From Sorghum bicolor (lineage: Eukaryota; Streptophyta; Magnoliopsida; Poales; Poaceae): a stretch of DNA of 64,000 nt. Both the position numbers and the translations under genes were made by a program. How positions within the stretch are numbered: the first letter of the stretch is position 1; each line of letters begins with the position of its first letter. The notes under the pieces were generated by a model. It worked only from the letters and a program-made list of their open reading frames with translations, ran no database searches and had not been told where the DNA came from. This document shows positions 44,632-54,658 of this stretch, in pieces. The DNA lies in NCBI RefSeq assembly GCF_000003195.3, contig NC_012870.2, forward strand, positions 14,810,501-14,874,500, given 5' to 3'.

Positions 44632-44760
44632 TAACTAGGGACGGGATAGATATGCAGCCAACTACGTGACGACAAAATCTCGAGGAGCTGACACAGATAT
44701 ATGGACTAGATAGATTTTAATAATATAATAGTACGTATCAATAATGTAGGAAATAATGGT
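44632..44760 (-). pseudogene. Relic of a P450 5' leader
   Basis: AGGGACGGGATAGATATGCAGCCAACTACGTGACGAC, read on the plus strand in two pieces, matches the leader just upstream of gene B (GGGGATGGGACAAG, GCAGCCAACTGCGTCTCGAC). The adjoining coding exon is absent, replaced by a MITE. The upstream-type block at 44810-44975 follows in the expected order. Confidence 0.55.
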
Positions 44761-44809
44761 ATACTATACTAGTTCATAGGATTCAACTGAATATTTTTGA
44801 CAACAACGT

Positions 44810-44975
44810 CGTATTGTGTTTGATACTTCCACGCAACTACAGGTTATTAGTGGCGTCGGTCCACGAATGTGTACGTGCACGCCGCCTTTCGTTCAAGATA
44901 TACTATATGTTAATTCTGTATTTGTTTGTATATATATATACGCTTAATTATAAGACAGCGATAGGCAACGGAATA
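44810..44975. repeat. P450-upstream block, copy C
   Basis: Contains GTGTTTGATACTTCCACGCA, ACAGGTTATTAGTGG, CAAGATATACTA, TTCTGTATTTG and AAGACAGCGATAGGCAACGG, matching the blocks at 33630 and 34860. It sits about 200 bp upstream of the P450 leader relic. Confidence 0.65.
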
Positions 44976-45413
44976 TATATATACACACACGAAGAAAAAT
45001 CGCTGGAGTAAAGATAGAAGCTTGTGTAGATATTCTCGCTATGGAGTAGTAGTTCCAATCATATATATATTGTGCCGCTGTGAGAAGTAGCCAATCACCA
45101 AACAGGAGTGCTCAGCTCACTGATGGCACGTCGTCTATCCGTAGAGGCGTAGACGGGTGCATGAGTGCAAATGGACATGCATGGTTTCGAGGACTTCCCA
45201 ACACACCCACAGGGCCACAGCCCACAGGTGATGTTTGTCTCCATGTTTCCCTCCTATTTCCGCTGCTATTAATTCTCGTTGCTACGTGTTTGTTTCAGCA
45301 GCAGCGGAGCCATTCGCACAAGGGTCGAATCCGGATACCGGAAACGTCGTTACCGCCCACTCCAGGCCTTATCGGTTTAGGGCATGTACAATCTAGATAG
45401 GGTCCGTCTCTAA
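44976..45413. other. Intergenic, including the left end of an outer MITE-like element
   Basis: No supported gene. From about 45380 the sequence GGGCATGTACAATCTAGATAG looks like the left end of a MITE whose right end, inverted, is at about 45690 (ATGGATTGTATAATCTGTCT). Confidence 0.3.
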
Positions 45414-45618
45414 GACCAGTCGCAATGTATAGTTTCATGGTAGTTACCAAGACTATAAACTAGGTAACCGAGTCATATGAGTTTTATGAGGATGAAAACT
45501 CCTCTCTCATCTGATGAGACTGCTTCATTTAATGACCCTGTCAAGTCAGCAATTTTGCTTATGTGGCACCTTATTTAATGTGCATGATACTCTCATGAAA
45601 CATGCATTGAGATTGACC
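45414..45618. mobile_element. Tourist-like MITE nested in another element
   Basis: A 205-bp element with ends GACCAGTCGCAATGTATAG and the inverse of CATGCATTGAGATTGACC, flanked by TAA at 45411-45413 and 45619-45621. The inverted ends extend through TTTCATG. It seems inserted into another short palindromic element with GGGCATGTACAATC-type ends (about 45380-45690). Confidence 0.8.
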
Positions 45619-45829
45619 TAAGTATCTCGAATCTATGATACAGACAGATATAAAGACAGATTATACAATCCATACTTGGGGGTTCTAAGGCATTTAATAA
45701 TTTGCATGTAGCTAAGATCAACTATGGATATCAACTTGTATACCACTGTGTGGCCGTTTGATAGAAGACAAGTTCAAGTATAAATAAGATGAACATAATT
45801 ATAATATTTTAAAACCACTAATATAATAT

Positions 45830-46988
45830 ATATTATATATAAAGATGAACATAATTACATAAGCACACTCAAAGAGGTCAGTCCACCTAATAATCTTGTG
45901 CCATGGATCCTTGCATTGCTTTAGATTCCTTTTCCTACGGGGTGGAGCTGTCTTGTTGTATGATTGAACAACATCAGACCAATATTGGTTGCCACCTATA
46001 TTAGCTCCACAGGTCGAAACTGTTGAATGTTCTATCCAAGAGCTCATGCATCAAGCTGACATCCTCATTCTTTTTCCAAGGAATTTGCTTCTCAGTCCTA
46101 GCATTTTCATCATCAGTGTCAACTAGTTCAGGCTACTGCTTGTCCACTCTCTCTACTTCTACTGGTAAAATTTCTTCATGGTTGTGAACAGGTGCACCAA
46201 CCTAAAAATTGTGTGGCTGGTTTCCAAAGTAACTCATAAACCCACCAGGTGGGCATGGGTCGTCTTTATCCCTGCAGGAAACATAACATCACTAAAATGA
46301 CTCTATACAACATTACTTTAATTTGCACTATCTGCTTCTCATTCACACTAACAAATATCAAATAGTTTATAAGAAACAGAGCATTAGTTTCATTCTCAAA
46401 CATTTGCAACAAACATCATAGACCTTCAAAAGGATCTATGACACTACATGCAGGGAATAAAATATGTCATTTGTCAACCATGATGATCTGACCAGGATGA
46501 ACACACATGCAGCCCATAGCCACCCTCCTGCTATTCTTCCCCAAATAAGATGAAACAAATTGCAATATATACAACTTAGCACATTCAGCAGCTACCAAAG
46601 CTCTGTTCACATTCAGATACAGCTAGCAAGTTCACGCAGGTTCACATTCAGATAATAACTAGCAAAGCTCTATTCACTAACAGATAAGATAGAATTTCAC
46701 TAACAGATAGGAGCAAGTCCAGATCAATTCACAGGTCAGGTGATTAACAAGATGGATCCCAAGCTGCTGAGCGCACAAACGAAGGAGAAGCTGGATCAAC
46801 GTTGGTCGAATTCCACCAAGCAGTAGATGGTGAAGTGGGGAATGGAAACCCACCGAAGACGATGGAACCGTCGCAGCACTGGGGAAGGCACCTCCACTAG
46901 ATGTACCAATGGAGATAGGAGGTGTTGCCATGCTGTTGCTGAGGGAACAGGAGATGGGGGTACCCCGGTGCCACCACCGCTGATCCAC
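45830..46988 (-). pseudogene. PIF/Harbinger Myb/SANT-like ORF1 pseudogene
   Basis: Second protein of PIF/Harbinger transposons, a Myb/SANT-like DNA-binding protein that in characterised systems helps the transposase. A first exon reads MDQRWWHRGTP and SNSMATPPISIG (46988 downward). A later exon reads CPPGGFMSYFGNQPHNF, EKQIPWKKNEDVSL and, after a frame change, GANIGGNQYWSDVVQSYNK and LKQCKDPWHKI. At least two in-frame stops (near 46205 and 46135) and a stop/frame change after FDLWS show it is dead. No Harbinger transposase is visible in the window. Identity rests on my memory of the family. Confidence 0.65.
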
Positions 46989-48593
46989 TTCCGCGACCTA
47001 GGGTTCAGCCCAGGGCATCCGCGCCCAACGATGAGCCTCCACCACGACTGAGGTTGTAGTTCGACGCCGTCGAGATGGCTCCGCGACCGAAGGTGTGCAC
47101 CGGGAACACCGCTATCGCTGTCGCCGCAGTTGACGCAACAATGGGGGTGTCCTTGCTCTTCTTGTTTGTGGAAGCTAGTTTGCACTTCCTCGCTGAGGTG
47201 CTAAACATCGCAGCCACCAAAGGTTGGGGTGCCCGATTGAGAAAGAAAGCTAGAGTGTTGTGGCTGCTTCACCGGTGAAATAGGGATGAGGCAGAGACGG
47301 ATTTGGCGGGACTGCTCCCTCCCATGCGCGCCAAAACTTCATTAGCATGCACGCGAGTGCCCCAGATCCGCGCGCCGTCGAGACAAGGGGACGACTCCTA
47401 CAATGCTGCTCGGCTGGTCTCCTTTGCATCGGTGCATGGGACGGCTCCGTCGCTTCACGAGACGACGGAATAGTCGTCTTCAGGCCACAACGGCACAACA
47501 GATTTTTTTTGTAAAAGTACCCACGAAAGGACGGGGTGAAGAGTTTTTATAAAAGTACCCACGAAAGGACGGGGTGAAGAGCCCCGTTGTACATACCCTT
47601 ATTACGCAACTCACGTGAGAATGGATAAAGGATATCTTAGGTTGGATCCTATGAACTAATAAGTATAATTGAAAGTTTAGTCTTTAAAGATCTAAACAAA
47701 TGAACTAGTTAGTGAGCTAACAACTAGCGAAAGCCTCAACTAATTGTTACTTCACTAGCATATAGAGCCCAACTAGTTGGGCTAATCACTAATTCTAGTT
47801 CATCCAAACAGCTCCTTAACCAACCAAACAAATTGTCGTTTTTCATTTCAGGCAACAGGTAGGGGCGGCACCCATTTTCATTTGCAGTACAGCCCCGAAC
47901 TAAACAGAGAAAGAGAGACACACATTTGGCGGCCAAAAAATCTGGGTTTTGATCTATCATTTTGCATAATAAAACTAAACATCATGCAAAAATTTTTAGC
48001 AAAAAAAATTATTCTTCATTTTGGATTTTGGTCTCAGGAGGCCAAAAGCCCAAAAGAGTTACAAGAGACCATAATAAGAGCAATAAATTCTGTATTCTAG
48101 ACAAAACTAAATATAACCTTAAAAATGTTAGTATTTAGTATTTTATCATTTCAAGGTAGTCGGCATTTTGCATTTTGCATTTTATGGGAAATTAAACACC
48201 CCCTAGCACAACCAAATCGTCAACTCCCAACACTGCAGGCTTGATGGAGCATCATTACCACGCTTCGGTTGAAGCTAAGAGCTGCAAAGCATTTGCCAGT
48301 GCCATTACCACCACCATTTCATGTTGCATGGCTTGACCGGTCGTAAGAGTCCCATGCACGTCGCAACTCGCACAGGCATTGCTCTTGCTCGCGGTGCCAT
48401 GATTGCGCCTTTCACAAACTCATAGTTGATCAATTGGAGCACTTGCGATTATTGAATCATTATTGTACTACCATTTAGTATGAGATTTGAAATTTACTTA
48501 ATTTAATTGGATAAATAACAGGCCATATCTAATTAATTAAGTCCAAGAGCTAACAATTCCAGGCTGTAATTAATTGTGCGAGATGATGTGTTC
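46989..48593. other. Intergenic, includes a short tandem repeat
   Basis: A GC-richer stretch (46990-47480) may be the leader of the Harbinger pseudogene. A direct repeat of AAAAGTACCCACGAAAGGAC follows (47513-47543 and 47551-47581). The rest to 48590 is AT-rich with no recognisable feature. Confidence 0.35.
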
Positions 48594-48662
48594 CTAGTCC
48601 ACGATGACCTTGAGAAGGACATTGAGGAAGACGAAGGCTGCAAACGAGATCCTAGTTTCCAT
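48594..48662 (-). pseudogene. Broken P450 N-terminus (third copy)
   Basis: Reads METRISFAAFVFLNVLLKVI and then VD stop, matching the membrane anchor of gene A (MDIRILYIVAFVFLALLLL). Upstream, CTGCCAGGGATGGGATT matches the P450 leader. All sequence after the anchor is gone and the frame hits TAG at 48594-48596. With the upstream block at 49187-49365 it marks a lost P450 copy in the same orientation as genes A and B. Confidence 0.75.
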
Positions 48663-49186
48663 ATCTGCCAGGGATGGGATTTCGGTGAGCTAGCTTAAAT
48701 ATAGAGTATTATGGCATCTAGAAATTAACAATAATACAGCAATGCTTTACAGCACTCAAGTGTTTTACAGCAATTCAACACTCAATTCCTTTCTGTTCTC
48801 TTCCTCTCCCTCTCTTCTTCTCTAACTCTGGCAAGCTTAGATGAGACTGTGGGAGGCAGGTCGGCCAAATGGTGGAAACGGCAGGAGGACGACGGTTAGA
48901 GTTCCAGCGGTGTAGGAGGCGGTCGAACTAGGTCAGGGCGAGGGCATCTATGGCCATACGACGGTGAGGGGAGGAGAAGAAGAAGGTTGTTGTGGGCGTA
49001 ATAGGGTCTCATCGGAGCTCAAGACCCTACTGCACTGAGGCGGGGCAGTGGACGACGGTAGGGCATCGGGAGGAGGAAGAGGACGATGAAGAAAAAATCA
49101 AGTGTTCTCGAGAGCCAAAACACTCAAGCGACAGATGATAGATCCTAATATAGAAATGCAACAATGTATCCAAAGTATGGAGGCAC
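48663..49186. other. Segment between P450 relic and its upstream block
   Basis: GC-richer and purine-rich at 48835-49095, with GAAGAAGAAGG words and no recognised protein. ACAGCACTCAAGTGTTTTACAG near 48750 and AGCCAAAACACTCAAG near 49120 hint at an inserted short element. Unassigned. Confidence 0.3.
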
Positions 49187-49365
49187 TGCTGTGTTTGTTA
49201 TTCCCATCCTAGAGGTAATCTTTGGTGTCCACAGGGAGATATTTATTTTGTTCGTGCCTCTCGAGCCTCACCATATCAATTCTAATTATGTTTCCGTCTA
49301 ATGCTCCGTATATATAATACGCTAATAAGATAGTGAAATAGACGAAACTGATCGACACATTAGGT
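49187..49365. repeat. P450-upstream block, copy D, cut by a LINE
   Basis: Contains GTGTTTGTTATTCCCATCC, GGGAGATATTTATTTTGTTCG, ATACGCTAATAAGATAG and AATAGACGAAACTGATCGACAC. It matches the blocks at 19400, 33630 and 34860, and then stops abruptly at the T-rich end of a LINE near 49366. Confidence 0.65.
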
Positions 49366-52010
49366 TTTTTTTACAACAAATATTTTTCATTTGAGCAGCA
49401 GGACGCTGCAATCAGTCTAACAGACTGAAGGTTTACATCTATCAGATGCATCAGGAATGGGCACTGATAGGTAAGGCTCTGATGAGAGCATACATGATGG
49501 AAGAAAGATTCAACAGGAACAATAACTGAGAAAGCCTGTCTATCTAAAGCATATGTTGTATTATTTATGTTCCTATTGATTTTGAAGATCATGGCATGAC
49601 ATTGATCACCTGTGTTCCTGAACATCTGGGTGAAAAAGGTTTTATCCTCCAGTCTACAGGATGTTCTTGGTCATCTTCATGTAGGAATTGTACTAGCTGC
49701 TGGTTATTAGTGAGAAAGGTGGTGTCAGTGAAGTTGAGTCGTTCACTAACAACTGCTGCTAGAGCAAGTGCTACAACTTCCGCCATGAGGACTGAGTGGA
49801 CTTCCAAGGCTTGTGCTGTGATGTAGATGGTTTGTGTGGTTGTACCTATGGATTGACAAAAAATCCCAAGTCCTATAGCTATATACTGCCTGGTTGGTTG
49901 GTCATACCTTAAGGAGGCATCAATGAAGCATCTGACTCCTTGGATGAGCTCCAATATAGAGATGAAGTATTTGTCTGTCTAAGGTGAAGCTCTTGCATTA
50001 GATGTGATAATACCTGGTGAAGTCGGGGTGGCTTGATTTGTGAGCATCATTTTCTAGGGGGTTTGTGCTTGTTGTTCCTCCATAGGGTGTGAGGTGCAGG
50101 TTCCTCCTGTTGGTGCTGCATGTGATCAGGTGCAGGCGTCTCCATCTGTTGAGGTGTGTGGCTGTGATCCTACGAAGTAATAGCAATGGCAGTTTGCGTA
50201 CCTTGTGCAGTCATTTGTGGGGGTTGAGGTGGGATAAGTAGAGTGTCGGTTTGGTGGCTGCTAATGTGGGCTACGACCACATGGTGTACCTGCCATGGAG
50301 TCCAAGTTTTTCTGTGAAATCAAATATCATTCCTAGCTTTCCACAAATACCAGAAAGTGATTAGTAATTTGTTGAATACAGTAGATGGGATGGCGGCGGG
50401 GATGAAGCTTGGTAGGATTAGTTGCACGCCATTAGTATCTTGAGGTAAATTGTCAGTGCAAAGAAGGGGATTTGATGAGAATACTGTTGTGGGAGGTGAT
50501 AGTGGAAGAATAGGTGGGCATCATCCTCCACCACGCCATAGGAACATAGTGCTTGTCTATGTGGGGGAGTATCTCGCTGCTTGTTTTGTTGTAGCTAGGG
50601 CTCTTTTGATGAGTCTCCAAGTGAAGGATTTAACTAGAGATGGTGGCTCCTTACTATTCCATTCTCTCTGCATAATGGAGTTAGCATGGGGTCCACCTCA
50701 AGATGTCATGACCATCACTATGAATAGTTGGTGTTACAGTTATGACCTGTACATCCTAAGCATCAAAGATGTTAGTGATGAGGTGAACATTCGTGTTATG
50801 GGAATTTGGTTGCTAAAGATTAGAGAAATGGTTGGCATTGGAGATTGAGTAGCTAGCAGGATCATGTGGTCATGGATAGAGTTCCGAATGGGCACCAAGG
50901 GGTGGACCATATAGAACTGTTACTTGAATGGATCTAGTAGACAGAGTTGGAGCGAAGTTTAGTTTTGACCTACAAAATAGAAGACCAGAAGATTGATCTA
51001 GGACCAGTGGTGTTGGCTTTCCAAAAGGAGGTGTTGTGGAACTATTTAGCCTTAAGGACAGAGGTGAGCATGGGGTTTTTATTAGTAGCAATGTTTGCCA
51101 AGACCCCCATTCTTCTTGGGCTAGCAAATGTCTTCCCAAGACATGAACGCAATGGGAGATGTAGGGTTGTCTTTCTAGACTCTAGTGCACCAAAATTTCC
51201 TGATTATAGTGTTGATTTTACCTATCATAGTATTAGAAAATAGCACAGTACACATGTAGTATACAGGGACCAAAGCTAGGACAGATTTGATGTAAGTCAG
51301 TCTCCCTGCATGATTAAGCTTGTTAGCTTTCACAGTAGTTAACTTAGCTCTAAATTTTTTAAGAATAAACTCATAAACCTTATTCCGATCATTACGATTA
51401 AAATAATCAGGTGGCCCAAGGTGCATGCTATTAGGAAGGAGGTCAGGGGTAGGAAAGATGTTCCTGATATCATTTCTAGTGGTCAAAGGCACCTTTTTAC
51501 TAAAAAGGATTGAGGACTTCTAAAGATTGGGAGTTTGCCTAGAGAGGTGGCAAAAGTCTTGTAAAATGTCCCAGATTTTGGTGGCTTCAATGATGGAGGC
51601 CTCGCCACATAAGATTAGATCATCAACAAAGAGAAGAGAGTGAATGGGAGGGCAACTAGGACCAAGGGAAATGCCCAAAAAATTGGAGTAATGAGTTCAG
51701 TTTGAAGGTGAATGGATAGCTCATTGGTGGCCACAACAAAAAGACAATGAGAGAGGGGGCAGCCCGGGCGAATACCATGATGGGGAGTGAAGGAGGTGGA
51801 AGGCTCTCCATTGATAAGGATGGAGAAAGTAGTAGTGGAAATACAAGCTTGAATGAGGTTGGTGAAATTGGAGGGCAGCCCAAGACGATTTAGAGAGTCC
51901 CAATTCAGACAATCAAACGTTTGGCCAGGTCAAGCTTGAGATAAAAAAGCTTGCTGGTTCCAGTTTTTTAGGTTGGAAGAGATGTGCCTGTGTTTTGATG
52001 AATGCAACTT
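49366..52010 (-). mobile_element. Degraded LINE with RT and RNase H
   Basis: Non-LTR retrotransposon on the minus strand. In 5' to 3' order, across several frames, I see reverse transcriptase pieces GIRPGCPLS (about 51750) and FVDD (51619-51630, equivalent to the catalytic YADD), then NKVYEFILKKFRAKL and LTYIKSVLALVPVYYM (51492-51175), WYLWKARNDI (about 50340) and a C-terminal RNase H domain with DASLR, AEVVALALA and TDTTFLTNNQQLVQ (49954-49589). A T run at 49366-49374 is the 3' tail. Many frameshifts; 5' truncated. No target duplication was found. Confidence 0.8.
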
Positions 52011-52529
52011 AAGATTATTGAGTCAATCGACAGCAACTTTGGCGTTTAGTAGAACACAGCATGGTGCCAAGATGATACTACGATGTCAGCAAAAACTTGT
52101 GGGATCCACCATTTAGTAAACGATTAAAGAAATTTTGATTTCTTTTTTGTCGTTTCTGCACACCTCCATGCCTACCATACGTGTACTGTGTTGTTTTCAG
52201 TGGCGGAGGCAGCTGGCAAGGTTCGGCCTCCGCCGTACCTAAAATGTATAGAAAACACTAGTATATTATGTGTATATACGGTTATACACGTGAAATATAC
52301 ATGGCTTAGCCTCTGCCACTGTGCACGAATAGATTTTGTTTGTGGGCTGGTATCTCGTGGGCTTACACGACTACGAGCCCGTTCGCTTCTTAGCTGTACT
52401 TTTTTTCAGTGATTTTTTTTTGACCAGCGAATAGGCTCTATGTCAAAAGCCCACGACACTATCCATAGAAGGAAGCAGCTCATTGGTCTTCCTGCCTTCC
52501 TGGCTGGTCGACTACTCCAGGTTTTAGTG
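52011..52529. other. Intergenic with a tiny palindromic element
   Basis: GAGCCCGTTCGCT at about 52374 and CAGCGAATAGGCTC ending at about 52438 are inverted, making a small MITE-like palindrome of about 65 bp. No supported gene. Confidence 0.4.
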
Positions 52530-52700
52530 GCCGACTTGTTTAGTTTCAATTTTTTTTAGCAAAATAGATACTGTAGCACTTTTGTTTGTATTTAACAAAT
52601 ATTATTCAATTATAGACTAACTAGGCTCAAGAGATCTGTCTCGCAAATTATAGACAAACTGTATAATTAGTTATTTATTTTATTTATATTTAGTGTTTCA
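52530..52700. mobile_element. Truncated Tourist-like MITE
   Basis: Starts near CTTGTTTAGTTTCAATTTTT and carries the family interior (TACTGTAGCACTTTTGTTTG, TAGACTAACTAGGCTCAAGAG) but ends after TTTCATGCATGCA without the right terminus. Confidence 0.6.
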
Positions 52701-52840
52701 TGCATGCAGTGGCGGAGGCAGGATTTTTGCTTGGGATATGCCAAACAAAAAGTTTTCATATACAAATCGGTAAAATCTATTTAGCAATTCGGTAGAATTT
52801 TATAAAAAAAATGTCTAACAATTCGGTACACAACTGTTAA

Positions 52841-53065
52841 GGCCTTGTTTAGTTCCAAAATGGACATTGTAGTATTTTCGTTTGTATTTAATAAATATTA
52901 TCCAATCATAGACTAACTAGGCTCAAAAGATTTGTTTCGCAAATTACATGCAAATTGTGCAATTATTTTTTATTTATATTTAATACTTCATATATGTGCC
53001 GCAAGATTCGATGTGACAAAGAAACTTTCAAAATTTTGCTAATTTTTTGGGACGTAAACAAGGCC
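52841..53065. mobile_element. Tourist-like MITE (GGCCTTGTTTAGTT ends)
   Basis: A 225-bp copy starting GGCCTTGTTTAGTTCC and ending ACGTAAACAAGGCC, flanked by TAA at 52838-52840 and 53066-53068. The interior matches the copy at 16908-17150. Confidence 0.85.
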
Positions 53066-53068
53066 TAA

Positions 53069-54658
53069 ATGGCATAAGTCGTGCGTCCATGGTGTGTTTG
53101 AAAGGAGCGTCCGAGAGCAGGTGCGAGACGAATACCGAGGTCTTGTTTAGTTCTTCTATGGTCTCCAATGGGAGGGTTAGCTGATCCACATTAGTTAACC
53201 ACTACTCCACATTGGGCAAAGTGATTTTGTTAACGCACGTAGCCACGGTAAATCATAATTAAAGAGCCATCGTGATCAACTTTCATTATGTGAGCTTGAA
53301 CAAAATGATCAACATCAAGAGTTGGCCTACAAATAATTGTAGAGCTTTGCTAAATTTCCACACCCTTTCTCCCACTCCAAAAAGCCAAAGTGCTCAATCC
53401 TTAAGCAAATCATTCCACCAGGAGAACAAAAGCAATGTTGTGGTGATCAACATCAAGGTATATCTGTAGAGCTTTGCTTTTACCGGTTAACGTGCAATAT
53501 GAGTGCACAATTATGTTTAGGATAGATTTATTAAGCTAATATTGTTATCTAGTGCCACTAGGTGGGGACTAACAATACACATGTGTTAGACTCAGTGACA
53601 TGGTGAGGAAGCAAGTGAAAACCTTTGAAAATGCAAACTCAGTGCTAAAGGTGTTATTGTTCCGTCTGCCACATTTGGGAGATATCATATTTGAAAAAGG
53701 GTTTAAGAGAGGGGCTTGGTGAGATGGTTTGAATAGTCACTAGATAAGTCCGGTGGTCATCAGAGCTTAGGCACACCCACTTTACTAGTCTAGTCATCAG
53801 GCTGTCTCACTCTGTAGTGGGCCACCAAAAATATCCATGCCTCTAGGTCCGAGCACTAAAGTTTAGGCTCCTTCACTTTGGGAGAGAAGGGGACGCTGGA
53901 CACGAGGCAACAATCGGCAATGGCTGCAAAGCACACAAAGTTTAGAAGGATAAAGGAAGACGACTAGAGGAGGTTAAATAGTCATTTCTATAACTAAATC
54001 ATGAATCCTAGGCAAATAAATAACATTAATAAACTATTTGTCACTTCCCACTATAACAGCAGAAATAAAACAACAGAGATAATCTATTTTCATAACAATA
54101 CAATAAAAGGTACATGACTCATTATTTCCATGATGATTCCATCCCTACCTGCGAGCGTGGAAAGCCTAAAAAGCCTCTCTCCACGGCCTTCCTAAAAAAA
54201 GCCCACCTGGCCACCTGTAGTTCAATATAAGCTACTGGAGAAGCTAGGCGTTTGGTCCATCTCGAACCGCTTTTAAAGCTAAACAGCCCAATAACCCATT
54301 TCAAACAAGGTCGAAGCCCAATGAGGCAGGTGGCCCAAAACCTGACCCGATTCTCTCCCAATTCTTTTTCCTCGTGTTGGAATCGGAATTGGAATTGGAA
54401 TTTGTACGTAGTGGCGGCGATATCTGGTTCAGAGTGGGTGTTGATTCGTGGAGAGCAGCTGGTCGGGCCCATCCGCGCAGTTGGCTTGGCTTGGCCGCTG
54501 CCGCCCGTGCTCGCACCGGCCGCCCCACCTCCATCTTCCCATGGTGGTGGTATCATCCCCCCCCTTTCCTCTTCCTCCTCCCCACGTGCAACCACCTAAC
54601 CCCTCTCCCACCGCCCTCCTCGCCTAGCCCGCCGCCACAGCGGCCGTCGACGAGCGCC
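53069..54658 (+). promoter_or_regulatory. Upstream region of the plastid transporter gene
   Basis: No supported gene between the MITE and 54659. The last 300 bp become strongly pyrimidine- and GC-rich (CCCCCCCTTTCCTCTTCC near 54560), as in grass 5' UTRs. The transporter frame stays open upstream to 54374, so a longer N-terminus cannot be excluded. No clear TATA box was identified. Confidence 0.4.

Noticed and set aside
46827..47278. Plus-strand open frames at 46.8-47.3 kb
   Set aside because: They lie opposite the first exon and leader of the Harbinger Myb-like pseudogene and show no domain.
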